Both the position numbers and the translations under genes were made by a program. 64,000 nt of DNA, taken from assembly GCA_027490755.1 (NCBI GenBank), contig JAIXXL010000004.1, forward strand, positions 107,644 through 171,643, written 5' to 3'. How positions within the stretch are numbered: position 1 is the first letter of the stretch; each line of letters starts with the position of its first letter. The notes beneath the pieces are model-generated. The model had not been told where the DNA came from. It did no database searches and saw nothing but the letters and a program-made list of their open reading frames with translations. Shown in pieces: positions 56,117-64,000 of this stretch. The stretch is from Betaproteobacteria bacterium. GTDB taxonomy: Bacteria > Pseudomonadota > Gammaproteobacteria > Burkholderiales > UBA3065.

Positions 56117-56650
56117 TTACTTCTTCTTGGTCTCTTTGATGACAACCGTCTCGTCCGAGTAGCGCACACCCTTGCCCTTGTAGGGCTCGGGCGGACGATA
56201 ACCACGGATCTCAGCGGCGACCTGACCCAGCTTCTGCTTGTCGATGCCCTTGAGCACGATCTCGGTCTGGGTGGGAGTCTCAACCTTGATGCCGTCCGGC
56301 ATCTTGTGTTCAACCGGGTGCGAATAGCCCAGCGACAGGTTCACCTTGTCGCCTTGAGCCTGCGCGCGATAGCCCACGCCGACCAGATTCAGCTTGCGCT
56401 CAAAGCCCTTGCTGACACCCTGCACCATGTTGGCGAGAAGGGCACGAAGGGTGCCGCTCATCGCGTTGGCGCGGATGCTCTGCTCGACCGTCTTCACCTG
56501 CAGCTGGCCAGCGGCCTGCTCGATGGCGACGTAGGTCGGGTGCGTCTGCACCAGCTGACCCAGCGGACCCTTGACGGAGATCGAACCTGCGGCGATCTGC
56601 ACTTCGACGCCAGACGGCAGCGCGACGGGGGACTTACCGATACGTGACAT
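56117..56650 (-). CDS. rplF: 50S ribosomal protein L6
   Basis: A 177-residue protein with two similar domains. It starts [19 protein letters not shown] and ends with the conserved [20 protein letters not shown]. It binds near the sarcin-ricin loop. Confidence 0.98.
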   Translation of the reverse strand: MSRIGKSPVALPSGVEVQIAAGSISVKGPLGQLVQTHPTYVAIEQAAGQLQVKTVEQSIRANAMSGTLRALLANMVQGVSKGFERKLNLVGVGYRAQAQGDKVNLSLGYSHPVEHKMPDGIKVETPTQTEIVLKGIDKQKLGQVAAEIRGYRPPEPYKGKGVRYSDETVVIKETKKK

Positions 56651-56659
56651 GGCTCCCCC

Positions 56660-57055
56660 TTACGCGACGAGGCAAAGGACTTCGCCGCCGACGCCCAGGC
56701 TGCGCGCCTTGCGGTCGGTGACGACACCCTTCGGCGTCGAGACGATTGCGATGCCCAGGCCGTTCATCACGCGGGGGATGTCACGGCTCTGGCGGTAGAT
56801 GCGGAGGCCCGGGCGGCTGACGCGCTCAAGGCGGTCGATGACCGGGCGGCCCACGTAGTACTTGAGGGCGATGCTAAGCGTTGCCTTGCCGGCATCGTTA
56901 CGCACCGAGAAGTCCTCGACGTAGCCTTCGTCCTTCAACACCTGGGCGATGGCCACCTTTAACTTCGACGACGGCATGTCAACTGCCGTCTTTTCAGCCG
57001 CCTGACCGTTGCGGATGCGGGTCAGCATATCGGCGATAGGATCACTCATGCTCAT
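56660..57055 (-). CDS. rpsH: 30S ribosomal protein S8
   Basis: A 131-residue 16S-binding protein that in E. coli also represses spc operon translation. [19 protein letters not shown] opens the chain, and [24 protein letters not shown] closes it. ATG 57049, two codons in, is an alternative start. Confidence 0.98.
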   Translation of the reverse strand: MSMSDPIADMLTRIRNGQAAEKTAVDMPSSKLKVAIAQVLKDEGYVEDFSVRNDAGKATLSIALKYYVGRPVIDRLERVSRPGLRIYRQSRDIPRVMNGLGIAIVSTPKGVVTDRKARSLGVGGEVLCLVA

Positions 57056-57066
57056 AGTCGCCTCCC

Positions 57067-57372
57067 TTACCAGCTGGCCTTGACGAGACCCGGGACACCG
57101 CCTTGCATGGCGATCTCACGGAGCTTGTTCCGGCCGAGGCCGAACTTCCGGTACACGCCGCGCGGGCGACCGGTGATCTGGCACCGGTTGCGCAGGCGCG
57201 ACGAGCTGCTGTTGCGGGGCAGACGCTGGAGCTTGAGGCGAGCCTCATAACGCTCTTCCTCTGACTTCGACTGGTCGTCGATGATCGCCTGCAGCGCGGC
57301 GCGCTTTGCGGCGAACTGTTCGACCATCTTGCGACGCTTGTTCTCGCGATTGATGAGAGCCAACTTAGCCAT
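57067..57372 (-). CDS. rpsN: 30S ribosomal protein S14, zinc-independent form
   Basis: A 101-residue S14 of the long form without the CxxC zinc site. The C-terminal half [31 protein letters not shown] is the conserved core. Confidence 0.98.
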   Translation of the reverse strand: MAKLALINRENKRRKMVEQFAAKRAALQAIIDDQSKSEEERYEARLKLQRLPRNSSSSRLRNRCQITGRPRGVYRKFGLGRNKLREIAMQGGVPGLVKASW

Positions 57373-57381
57373 TGCTGTGCC

Positions 57382-57921
57382 TCAGTTCTTGAACGGGAAG
57401 CGGAACGCAGCCAGCAGGGCGCGCGCCTCGTCGTCGGTCTTGGCGGTGGTGGTGATGGTGATATTCATCCCGCGAAGAGCATCGACCTTGTCGTACTCGA
57501 TCTCGGGGAAGATGATCTGTTCCTTCACACCCATGTTGTAGTTGCCGCGGCCATCAAAGCCCTTGCCAGCAACGCCGCGGAAGTCGCGGACGCGAGGCAG
57601 GGCGATGGTGATCAGGCGGTCGAGGAACTCGAACATGTGACGCTTGCGCAGCGTCACCTTGCAACCGACCGGATAACCTTCGCGGATCTTGAAGCCGGCG
57701 ATCGACTTGCGGGCCAGCGTGACGACCGGCTTCTGGCCGGCGATCTTCTGCATGTCGCCCACCGCGTGTTCCATCACCTTCTTGTCGGCAACCGCCTCGC
57801 CAACGCCCATGTTCAGGGTGATCTTCTCGATGCGCGGGACTTCCATCACCGACTTGTAGCCGAACTGCGCCATCATCGACTTGACCACTTCCTTGCGGTA
57901 CTGCTCTTCAAAACGTGCCAT
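57382..57921 (-). CDS. rplE: 50S ribosomal protein L5
   Basis: A 179-residue 5S rRNA-binding protein of the central protuberance: [36 protein letters not shown] and [17 protein letters not shown]. It lies 11 bases after rplX. Confidence 0.98.
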   Translation of the reverse strand: MARFEEQYRKEVVKSMMAQFGYKSVMEVPRIEKITLNMGVGEAVADKKVMEHAVGDMQKIAGQKPVVTLARKSIAGFKIREGYPVGCKVTLRKRHMFEFLDRLITIALPRVRDFRGVAGKGFDGRGNYNMGVKEQIIFPEIEYDKVDALRGMNITITTTAKTDDEARALLAAFRFPFKN

Positions 57922-57932
57922 GTCTCTGCCCC

Positions 57933-58250
57933 TTAGCCTGCGATGGTCTCGCCGGTCGACTTGAAGAAGCGGACCCGGCTGCCGTCCTCGAGGACGCGGA
58001 TGCCCACACGGTCAGCCTTGCTGGTCGCGGGGTTGAAAATGGCGATGTTGGACACCTGGATCGGTGCCTCCTTGGCAACGATGCCACCCGGCTCGCCCTT
58101 CATCGGGTTCGGCTTGACGTGCTTCTTGACCAGGTTGACGCCCTGCACGACGACGCGTGCTTCATCGAGCACGGTGACGACCTGGCCACGACGACCCTTG
58201 TCGCGACCAGTGCGGACGACCACCTCATCTCCACGGCGAATCTTTCTCAT
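57933..58250 (-). CDS. rplX: 50S ribosomal protein L24
   Basis: A 105-residue assembly initiator with a KOW motif near the start ([21 protein letters not shown]) and [21 protein letters not shown] in the second half. Confidence 0.98.
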   Translation of the reverse strand: MRKIRRGDEVVVRTGRDKGRRGQVVTVLDEARVVVQGVNLVKKHVKPNPMKGEPGGIVAKEAPIQVSNIAIFNPATSKADRVGIRVLEDGSRVRFFKSTGETIAG

Positions 58251-58259
58251 GGCGAGGCC

Positions 58260-58628
58260 TCAGATGACTTCGGGCGCCAGCGACACGATCTTCATGAAGC
58301 GCTCGGTACGCAGTTCACGCGTAACCGGGCCGAAGATGCGGGTGCCGATGGGCTCCAGCTTGTTGTTGAGCAGAACGGCGGCGTTGCCGTCGAACTTGAT
58401 CAGGGAGCCGTCTGGGCGACGAACACCCTTGGCGGTGCGCACGACGACGGCGTTGTAAACGTCGCCTTTCTTCACGCGACCGCGCGGGGCGGCTTCCTTG
58501 ATGCTGACCTTGATGATGTCTCCCACCGAGGCGTAGCGACGCTTGGAGCCGCCGAGCACCTTGATGCACATCACCGAGCGAGCGCCGGTGTTGTCGGCCA
58601 CGTCGAGCCGGGATTGCATTTGAATCAC
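58260..58628 (-). CDS. rplN: 50S ribosomal protein L14
   Basis: A 122-residue L14 beginning [19 protein letters not shown], with [11 protein letters not shown] near the end. It is the first gene of the spc group, after a 190-base gap behind rpsQ. The gap contains the probable spc control region, but no clear promoter was seen. Confidence 0.98.
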   Translation of the reverse strand: MIQMQSRLDVADNTGARSVMCIKVLGGSKRRYASVGDIIKVSIKEAAPRGRVKKGDVYNAVVVRTAKGVRRPDGSLIKFDGNAAVLLNNKLEPIGTRIFGPVTRELRTERFMKIVSLAPEVI

Positions 58629-58818
58629 GATGTCATCTCCAACTTAGCGCCCAACGAGCACCAGTCTTGGACCCCGGAGGGGCGAACCCGGCCGAGTCTG
58701 CACTCGGTGGGGCTTGTGCCCGGGCTCGCGCCCAAGCTTGAAAAGCGAAGCCCGAGAGTTTAACGCGAGAACAACGTTCTCCGCAAGCCCTCGGGTTTAC
58801 TGCAAAACGACCGGACCG

Positions 58819-59082
58819 TCAGGAGATGGCCCGCTCCAGAACGCGAGTCACGCGCCACGACTTGTTGCGCGAGATCGGACGGCACTCTTCGATCTGCACC
58901 AGGTCGCCGGTCTTGCAGTCGTTGGTCTCGTCGTGCGCTGCGTACTTCTTCGACTTGGTCACGACCTTGCCGTAGATCGGGTGCTTCACCCGACGCTCGA
59001 CCAGGACGGTGACGGTCTTGTTCATCTTGTCACTGACGACACGGCCGGTCTCGGACCGGCGCAGAGAGGTCTGTTCGCTCAT
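58819..59082 (-). CDS. rpsQ: 30S ribosomal protein S17
   Basis: An 87-residue OB-fold 16S-binding protein with the motif [27 protein letters not shown] and [13 protein letters not shown]. It overlaps rpmC by four bases and closes the S10 operon. Confidence 0.98.
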   Translation of the reverse strand: MSEQTSLRRSETGRVVSDKMNKTVTVLVERRVKHPIYGKVVTKSKKYAAHDETNDCKTGDLVQIEECRPISRNKSWRVTRVLERAIS

Positions 59083-59270
59083 GCTGAAGCCTTTTCACGC
59101 AGAAGGGTGCGCACCCGCGCGATGTCGCGACGCACCTGTTTGAGCTGACTGTTGTTGGTCAGCTGCTGGGTCGCGTGCTGCATGCGCGCCGAGAACTGGG
59201 CCTTGAGCAGGTCCAGCAGTTCGGCGTTCAGCTCGTCGACCGACTTGTTTCGAAGTTCGCTCGCCTTCAT
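59079..59270 (-). CDS. rpmC: 50S ribosomal protein L29
   Basis: A 63-residue two-helix protein at the exit tunnel: [19 protein letters not shown], with the conserved [14 protein letters not shown] near the end. Confidence 0.98.
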   Translation of the reverse strand: MKASELRNKSVDELNAELLDLLKAQFSARMQHATQQLTNNSQLKQVRRDIARVRTLLREKASA

Positions 59271-59273
59271 GGC

Positions 59274-59690
59274 TTAGCTCCCGATGTGACGGAGAACGAA
59301 GGTGGTGGCAAGCGGCAGCTTGGCGGCAGCCAGGCGGAAAGCCTCGCGCGCCAGTGCCTCGGGCACACCATCCATCTCGTAAAGCACCTTGCCCGGCTGG
59401 ATCTCGGCGACCCAGTACTCCGGATTGCCCTTGCCTCCACCCATACGGACTTCGGCCGGCTTCTTGGAGATCGGCTTGTCCGGGAAGATGCGGATCCAGA
59501 TGCGACCGCCACGCTTGATGTGGCGGGTCATCGCACGACGGGCAGCCTCGATCTGACGGGCGGTGATACGCCCCCGCGCAACGGCCTTGAGGCCGAAGTC
59601 ACCGAAGCTGACCTTGTTGCCGCGGGTCGCGATGCCGGTATTGCGGCCCTTCTGGACCTTCCGGTATTTGGTTCTAGACGGCTGCAGCAT
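59274..59690 (-). CDS. rplP: 50S ribosomal protein L16
   Basis: A 138-residue A-site protein beginning [19 protein letters not shown], with [20 protein letters not shown] in the middle. The substrate motif of hydroxylase YcfD, the Arg in the [12 protein letters not shown] segment, is present. It overlaps rpsC by 17 bases. Confidence 0.98.
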   Translation of the reverse strand: MLQPSRTKYRKVQKGRNTGIATRGNKVSFGDFGLKAVARGRITARQIEAARRAMTRHIKRGGRIWIRIFPDKPISKKPAEVRMGGGKGNPEYWVAEIQPGKVLYEMDGVPEALAREAFRLAAAKLPLATTFVLRHIGS

Positions 59691-60381
59691 TTCTCGGGCC
59701 CGCCTTTCTCACTCGTTTTTCCGCTTCGGGTGCCACGGCCGGCGATTCGCCCTGGCCCAGCACCTCACCCTTGTAGATCCACACCTTGATGCCGATGATC
59801 CCGTAGGTCGTCAGCGCCTCGGAGGTGGCGTAGTCGATGTTTGCGCGCAGCGTGTGCAGCGGCACACGACCCTCGCGATACCACTCGGTACGCGCGATCT
59901 CGGCGCCATTCAGGCGGCCGGCGCTCATGATCTTGATGCCCTGGGCACCGAGACGCATGGCGTTTTGGATCGCACGGCGCATGGCGCGACGGAACATGAT
60001 CCGCTTCTCGAGTTGTTGCGCGATGTTGTCGGCGACCAGTTGAGCGTCGGTCTCCGGCTTGCGCACTTCCTCGATGTTCACGTGCACCGGCACGCCCATC
60101 ATCTTCTGCAGGGAGGACTTCAGTGCTTCGATGTCCTCGCCCTTCTTGCCGATGACCACACCCGGGCGACCGCTGTGGATAGTGATGCGCGCATTCTTGG
60201 CCGGACGCTCGATGACGACCCGGCTGACCGCGGCACCGCGGAGCTTCTTCTTGAGGAAGCCACGCACCTTCACATCTTCGTTGAGCAGCGTCGGGAAGTT
60301 CTTGCTGTTGGCGTACCAACGGCTGTCCCAATCACGCGTCACACTCAGGCGGAAGCCGCGCGGGCTGATTTTCTGTCCCAT
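59674..60381 (-). CDS. rpsC: 30S ribosomal protein S3
   Basis: A 235-residue protein with an N-terminal type II KH domain (about 38-107, [15 protein letters not shown]) and the C-terminal domain [27 protein letters not shown] at the mRNA entrance. Confidence 0.98.
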   Translation of the reverse strand: MGQKISPRGFRLSVTRDWDSRWYANSKNFPTLLNEDVKVRGFLKKKLRGAAVSRVVIERPAKNARITIHSGRPGVVIGKKGEDIEALKSSLQKMMGVPVHVNIEEVRKPETDAQLVADNIAQQLEKRIMFRRAMRRAIQNAMRLGAQGIKIMSAGRLNGAEIARTEWYREGRVPLHTLRANIDYATSEALTTYGIIGIKVWIYKGEVLGQGESPAVAPEAEKRVRKAGPRNAAAV

Positions 60382-60390
60382 GTCCGCTCC

Positions 60391-60720
60391 TTAATTACCG
60401 ACAGTCAACGTGATGTGACACGTCGGCTTCATGATGCGGTCGCCGCGGCCCTTGGCACGCGCAGTGAAACGGCGCATGAAGGTTCCACGGTCGACGTAGA
60501 TGCTCATCACCTTGAGCGTGTCGATGTCGGCACCATCGTTGTGCTCGGCGTTGGCGATAGCCGACTCGAGCACCTTCTTGATGATCTCCGCGCCACGCTT
60601 GGGGCTAAAGGCCAGGATGTTGAGAGCGCGGTCGACCGGGAGTCCCCGGATCTGATCGGCCACCAGGCGACCCTTTTGGGCCGACAGGCGGACGCCTCGC
60701 AGTACGGCTTTGGTCTGCAT
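60391..60720 (-). CDS. rplV: 50S ribosomal protein L22
   Basis: A 109-residue protein whose long beta-hairpin lines the exit tunnel. It has [21 protein letters not shown] at the start and [20 protein letters not shown] at the hairpin end. Confidence 0.98.
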   Translation of the reverse strand: MQTKAVLRGVRLSAQKGRLVADQIRGLPVDRALNILAFSPKRGAEIIKKVLESAIANAEHNDGADIDTLKVMSIYVDRGTFMRRFTARAKGRGDRIMKPTCHITLTVGN

Positions 60721-60732
60721 TGTCGTCTCCCT

Positions 60733-61008
60733 TTACTTCTTGGCCTTCTTGTCCGCCGAGTGACCCTTGAAAGTACGGGTCAGGGCGAACTCGCCGAGCT
60801 TGTGGCCGACCATGTTCTCGTTGATGAGAACCGGGACATGCTGGCGGCCGTTGTGGATGGCAATGGTCATGCCGACGAAATCGGGCAGCACCGTCGAACG
60901 ACGCGACCAGGTCTTGACCGGACGCTTGTCGTTGGTCGAGCGCGCGGTCTCTGCCTTCTTGACCAGATGGTGGTCGCAGAACGGGCCCTTCTTGATTGAA
61001 CGTGCCAT
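60733..61008 (-). CDS. rpsS: 30S ribosomal protein S19
   Basis: A 91-residue head protein: [18 protein letters not shown], then [23 protein letters not shown] and [13 protein letters not shown]. Confidence 0.98.
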   Translation of the reverse strand: MARSIKKGPFCDHHLVKKAETARSTNDKRPVKTWSRRSTVLPDFVGMTIAIHNGRQHVPVLINENMVGHKLGEFALTRTFKGHSADKKAKK

Positions 61009-61011
61009 GGC

Positions 61012-61851
61012 TTATCCCTTGGTGGCGTGACGGCGACGAACGATCATGCTGCTCGTGCGCTTGTTGCGACGGGTACGGTAACCCTTGGTCGGCTGGCCCC
61101 ACGGGCTGACCGGGTGCGGGTTGCCTTGGCCGGCCTTGCCCTCGCCACCACCGTGCGGGTGGTCGACCGCGTTCATGGCAGCACCACGAACGGTCGGGCG
61201 AATACCGCGCCAGCGTTGCGCGCCGGCCTTGCCGATCGAACGCAGCGAGTGCTCCTCGTTGCCGACCTCGCCAATGGTGGCGCGGCAATCGACGTGGACC
61301 TTGCGGATCTCACCCGAGCGCAGACGCAGCTGGGCGTAGGTGCCTTCGCGAGCCAGCAGCTGGACCGAAGTCCCCGCCGCACGCGCCAGCTGGGCACCCT
61401 TACCCGGGAGCATCTCGATGCAATGGATGGTCGAGCCGACCGGGATGTTGCGCAGCGGCAGCGAGTTGCCCGGCTTGATCGGCGCTTCCGAACCGTTGAC
61501 GATCTGGCTGCCAGCGGCGACACCGCGGGGCGCCAGGATGTAGCGGCGCTCACCGTCGGCGTAGCACAACAGTGCCAGGTTCGCGCTGCGGTTCGGGTCG
61601 TACTCGAGGCGCTCGACACGGGCCGGGATGCCGTCCTTGTCGTTGCGCTTGAAGTCGACGATCCGGTAGTTCTTCTTGTGACCACCGCCCATGTGACGGG
61701 TAGTGATGTGACCGTTGTTGTTGCGGCCAGCGGTACGGTTCTTGCGCTCGATCAGGCCGGCGACCGGCTTGCCCTTGTGCAGATCCGGATTGACCACCTT
61801 GACGACCGCACGGCGGCCGGCAGAGGTCGGTTTGACTTTGATCAGTGCCAT
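61012..61851 (-). CDS. rplB: 50S ribosomal protein L2
   Basis: A 279-residue primary 23S-binding protein with the peptidyl-transferase-proximal His in [12 protein letters not shown] and the N-terminal [19 protein letters not shown]. It starts two bases after the rplW stop. Confidence 0.98.
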   Translation of the reverse strand: MALIKVKPTSAGRRAVVKVVNPDLHKGKPVAGLIERKNRTAGRNNNGHITTRHMGGGHKKNYRIVDFKRNDKDGIPARVERLEYDPNRSANLALLCYADGERRYILAPRGVAAGSQIVNGSEAPIKPGNSLPLRNIPVGSTIHCIEMLPGKGAQLARAAGTSVQLLAREGTYAQLRLRSGEIRKVHVDCRATIGEVGNEEHSLRSIGKAGAQRWRGIRPTVRGAAMNAVDHPHGGGEGKAGQGNPHPVSPWGQPTKGYRTRRNKRTSSMIVRRRHATKG

Positions 61852-61853
61852 GC

Positions 61854-62159
61854 TCAGGCCCCCATCGTGAGATCAAGGTCCTGGCCGGCTTTGATGCCGA
61901 CGTAGGCCTTGCGGACGTCGCTGCGGCGACCGGTGAACCGGCCGAAACGCTTCTGCTTGCCCTTGACGTTGACCACCTGAACCGACTCCACGTCGACCTT
62001 GAACAGGGCCTCTACGGCGGCCTTGATCTCGGGCTTGGTGGCGTCTGAGGCAACACGGAACACGACCTGGTTGTTGCGTTCGGCGACGAAGGTGCTCTTC
62101 TCCGAGATGTGCGGAGCCAGCAGAACCTGATAGATACGTTCCTGGGTAATGGTGCTCAT
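61854..62159 (-). CDS. rplW: 50S ribosomal protein L23
   Basis: A 101-residue exit-tunnel protein that docks trigger factor and SRP. ATG 62159 overlaps the rplD stop by four bases. The core reads [19 protein letters not shown] and [18 protein letters not shown]. Confidence 0.97.
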   Translation of the reverse strand: MSTITQERIYQVLLAPHISEKSTFVAERNNQVVFRVASDATKPEIKAAVEALFKVDVESVQVVNVKGKQKRFGRFTGRRSDVRKAYVGIKAGQDLDLTMGA

Positions 62160-62779
62160 GCCCACATCTCCTCCATCTTGGCCACGGCCGCCTTGGTGAC
62201 CAGGACCTTGCGGGACCCGACCAGGCTGACCGGGTCGGCGTGGCTGACCGGCACCACATACACGTGCGGCAGGTTGCGGCACGACAGGTACAGGTTCTCG
62301 CTCACCTCGTCGGTGATGATCAGGACTTCCTTCAGACCCATCGCGTTGAGACGCTCGGCGAGAAGCTTGGTCTTTGGAGCCTCGATGTCGAAAGTCTCGA
62401 CCACCGACAAGCGCTCCTCGCGAGCCAGTTGCGACAGGATGGTGGCCATGCCGGCGCGATACATCTTGCGGTTGACCTTCTGCGTGAAGTTCTCGTCCGG
62501 CAGGTTCGGGAAGATACGGCCGCCACCACGCCACAGCGGGCTCGAGGCCATACCAGCACGCGCGCGGCCGGTACCCTTCTGCTTCCAGGGCTTGCGAGTC
62601 GACTTGGCGATCTCGCTGCGGCCCTTCTGGGCACGCGTGCCCTGACGCGCGTTGGCGAGGAATGCAGTGACCAGCTGGTGGACCAGTGATTCGTTGTAGT
62701 CACGACCGAACAGATCGTCCGATGCGCTCAGGCCACCCTTCACGGGCTTGCCCTTTTCATTGATCAGCGCGAGTTCCAT
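62156..62779 (-). CDS. rplD: 50S ribosomal protein L4
   Basis: A 207-residue L4 with the tunnel loop around [21 protein letters not shown]. In E. coli it represses the S10 operon through the leader. Its ATG shares one base with the rplC stop. Confidence 0.98.
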   Translation of the reverse strand: MELALINEKGKPVKGGLSASDDLFGRDYNESLVHQLVTAFLANARQGTRAQKGRSEIAKSTRKPWKQKGTGRARAGMASSPLWRGGGRIFPNLPDENFTQKVNRKMYRAGMATILSQLAREERLSVVETFDIEAPKTKLLAERLNAMGLKEVLIITDEVSENLYLSCRNLPHVYVVPVSHADPVSLVGSRKVLVTKAAVAKMEEMWA

Positions 62780-63423
62780 CAGGCACCTCCCTTCACGGCC
62801 GGGCGGACGACCACGTCCGAGCCCTTGGAGCCCGGTACAGCGCCCTTGACCAGCAGCAGCTGGCGCTCGGCATCGACGCGGACCACTTCGAGGTTCAGCG
62901 TCGTGCGCTTGGCGGCACCGAGGTGTCCGGCCATGCGCTTGCCCGGGAACACGCGGCCCGGGTCCTGCGCCATACCGATCGAGCCCGGCGAGTTGTGCGA
63001 GATCGAGTTGCCGTGACTGGCACGGTTCGAGCTGAAGTTGTGACGCTTGATCGGGCCGCTAAAGCCCTTGCCCTGGCTGGTGCCGGTCACGTCGACCTTC
63101 TGCCCGACGGCGAAGATCTCGACAGACAGCGGCTTGCCCGGCGCGAAATCGGCCAGCGCTGCAGCGTCAACATGGAATTCGTGGATACCACGGCCCGCCT
63201 CGACACCGGCCTTGGCGTATTGCCCGGCGACCGGTTTGATGACGCGGCTGGCGCGGCGCTCGCCGAAAGCCACCTGAACGGCGCTGTAGCCATTGGTGTC
63301 CGGCGTCCGGGTGCCGATCACCCGGTTGTTGGAAAGGTCCAGCACGGTGACCGGGATCGACGCACCATCGTCGCCGAATACCCGAGTCATGCCGACCTTC
63401 CGGCCTACAAGACCTAGACTCAT
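62779..63423 (-). CDS. rplC: 50S ribosomal protein L3
   Basis: A 214-residue L3 with [22 protein letters not shown] at the start and the central extension [20 protein letters not shown]. The Gln in MAQDP corresponds to the residue methylated by PrmB in E. coli. Confidence 0.98.
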   Translation of the reverse strand: MSLGLVGRKVGMTRVFGDDGASIPVTVLDLSNNRVIGTRTPDTNGYSAVQVAFGERRASRVIKPVAGQYAKAGVEAGRGIHEFHVDAAALADFAPGKPLSVEIFAVGQKVDVTGTSQGKGFSGPIKRHNFSSNRASHGNSISHNSPGSIGMAQDPGRVFPGKRMAGHLGAAKRTTLNLEVVRVDAERQLLLVKGAVPGSKGSDVVVRPAVKGGA

Positions 63424-63501
63424 GTTTATTGCCCCTAGAACGGGTGCCGGTTTCGATTGACCGGCGGTTTATGGAACAGCTTTACTGCTTGAGAAGAAGC
63501 C

Positions 63502-63813
63502 TTACTGCAGCTTGATCTCGACATCTACACCGGCAGGCAGATCGAGCTTCATCAACAGATCGACGGTCTTGTCGGTCGGGTTGACGATATCCATCAGGCG
63601 CTGGTGGGTACGGATCTCGAACTGGTCACGCGACGTCTTGTTGACGTGCGGCGAACGCAGAACGTCGAAGCGTTCGATGCGGGTCGGCAACGGCACCGGG
63701 CCCTTGACGACGGCGCCCGAGCGCTTGGCAGTCTCAACGATCTCGAGGGCCGACTGGTCGATGAGACGGTAGTCGAACGCCTTGAGGCGGATGCGGATCT
63801 TTTGACCTTGCAT
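63502..63813 (-). CDS. rpsJ: 30S ribosomal protein S10
   Basis: A 103-residue S10, also NusE in antitermination, starting [19 protein letters not shown]. It is the first gene of the S10 operon. AAGGAA precedes its ATG. The leader from the promoter at 63854-63881 would be about 34 bases, too short for an E. coli-type L4 control hairpin. Confidence 0.98.
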   Translation of the reverse strand: MQGQKIRIRLKAFDYRLIDQSALEIVETAKRSGAVVKGPVPLPTRIERFDVLRSPHVNKTSRDQFEIRTHQRLMDIVNPTDKTVDLLMKLDLPAGVDVEIKLQ

Positions 63814-63843
63814 GGAACGGATTCCTTAAAGAGCGAAAAACGA

Positions 63844-63868
63844 AAAGCCCGCGATTATAGCGGGCTTT
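63844..63868 (-). terminator. Terminator of tuf, overlapping the S10 promoter
   Basis: A nine-base stem (AAAGCCCGC with GCGGGCTTT, seven-base loop) is followed on the minus strand by TTTTCGTTTTT-like sequence. It should terminate tuf transcripts. The loop contains the -10 hexamer of the next promoter. Confidence 0.75.
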
Positions 63869-63881
63869 CCGGGACTGGCAA
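63854..63881 (-). promoter_or_regulatory. Sigma-70 promoter of the S10 ribosomal operon
   Basis: On the minus strand TTGCCA (63876-63881) and TATAAT (63854-63859) are 16 bases apart. Transcription would begin near 63847, within the 3' arm of the tuf terminator hairpin. Confidence 0.7.
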
Positions 63882-63884
63882 TAC

Positions 63885-64000
63885 TTACTCGATGATCTTG
63901 GCGACGACGCCGGCGCCGACGGTGCGGCCGCCTTCGCGGATCGCGAAGCGCAGACCTTCTTCCATCGCGATCGGCGCAATCAGCGCAGCCTTGATCGACA
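63885..64000 (-). CDS. tuf: Elongation factor Tu, C-terminal part (cut by window end)
   Basis: The last 37 or so residues of EF-Tu are visible, ending [18 protein letters not shown] and preceded by [12 protein letters not shown]. The gene continues beyond the right edge of the window. Placement of tuf directly before rpsJ is the str-S10 junction. Confidence 0.95.
   Translation of the reverse strand, partial: SIKAALIAPIAMEEGLRFAIREGGRTVGAGVVAKIIE

Overview
This window is high-GC chromosomal DNA from a betaproteobacterium. The evidence is the complete S10-spc-alpha ribosomal cluster in proteobacterial order, a betaproteobacterial-type porin, an inactive PyrC partner next to PyrB, LptE/HolA next to LeuS, and the general protein signatures. 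A Rhodocyclales-like, PQQ-alcohol-oxidising organism is my best guess (inference; genus not determinable from the sequence alone).

Layout. 1-3281 (minus): a probable metal (copper?) handling group: YcnI/DUF1775 protein, TonB-dependent receptor, DUF2946 protein. 3346-4200 (minus): a stand-alone methionine-synthase activation domain; the rest of MetH lies 13 kb away at 17249-19870 without that domain, so methionine synthase appears to be split. 4282-9641 (minus): MFS carrier, cyclopropane-fatty-acid-synthase-like methyltransferase, DUF1365 protein, FAD amine-oxidase-like protein (overlapping genes) and a glutathione peroxidase, facing a divergent MerR/B12-binding regulator of CarH/LitR type (9770-10717). 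This looks like a light- or singlet-oxygen-responsive membrane-lipid module. 10786-16722 (plus): leuS-lptE-holA-rdgB-hemW, tightly coupled. 19869-22888: Atm1-type ABC exporter and a PBP7-type endopeptidase.

22954-30212: a quinoprotein alcohol oxidation locus. It holds a periplasmic binding protein, cytochrome c-550 (PedF type), a PQQ alcohol dehydrogenase with the Asp-Tyr-Asp signature of lanthanide enzymes, a zinc metallohydrolase and a SoxYZ-like carrier of the quinoprotein relay type, and a divergent sigma-54 activator. A near-perfect -24/-12 promoter and two perfect palindromes lie upstream of the dehydrogenase, so the activator probably drives it. 30305-35404: msbA, hemA, prfA, prmC. 35478-39846: tRNA-Ala(CGC), tyrosine integrase, a porin that has lost its start and most of its signal peptide, a proline-rich lipoprotein, a small secreted protein and HigBA. 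This is a small acquired or rearranged region. 39859-49814: yihY, wrbA, DUF2069, MFS, kup, ybiT, pyrC', pyrB, ruvX, algH. 49855-64000 (minus): terminator, then rplQ back to rpsJ and the 3' end of tuf.

No stretch longer than 300 bases lacks a gene. No rRNA, CRISPR array or insertion sequence was recognised.
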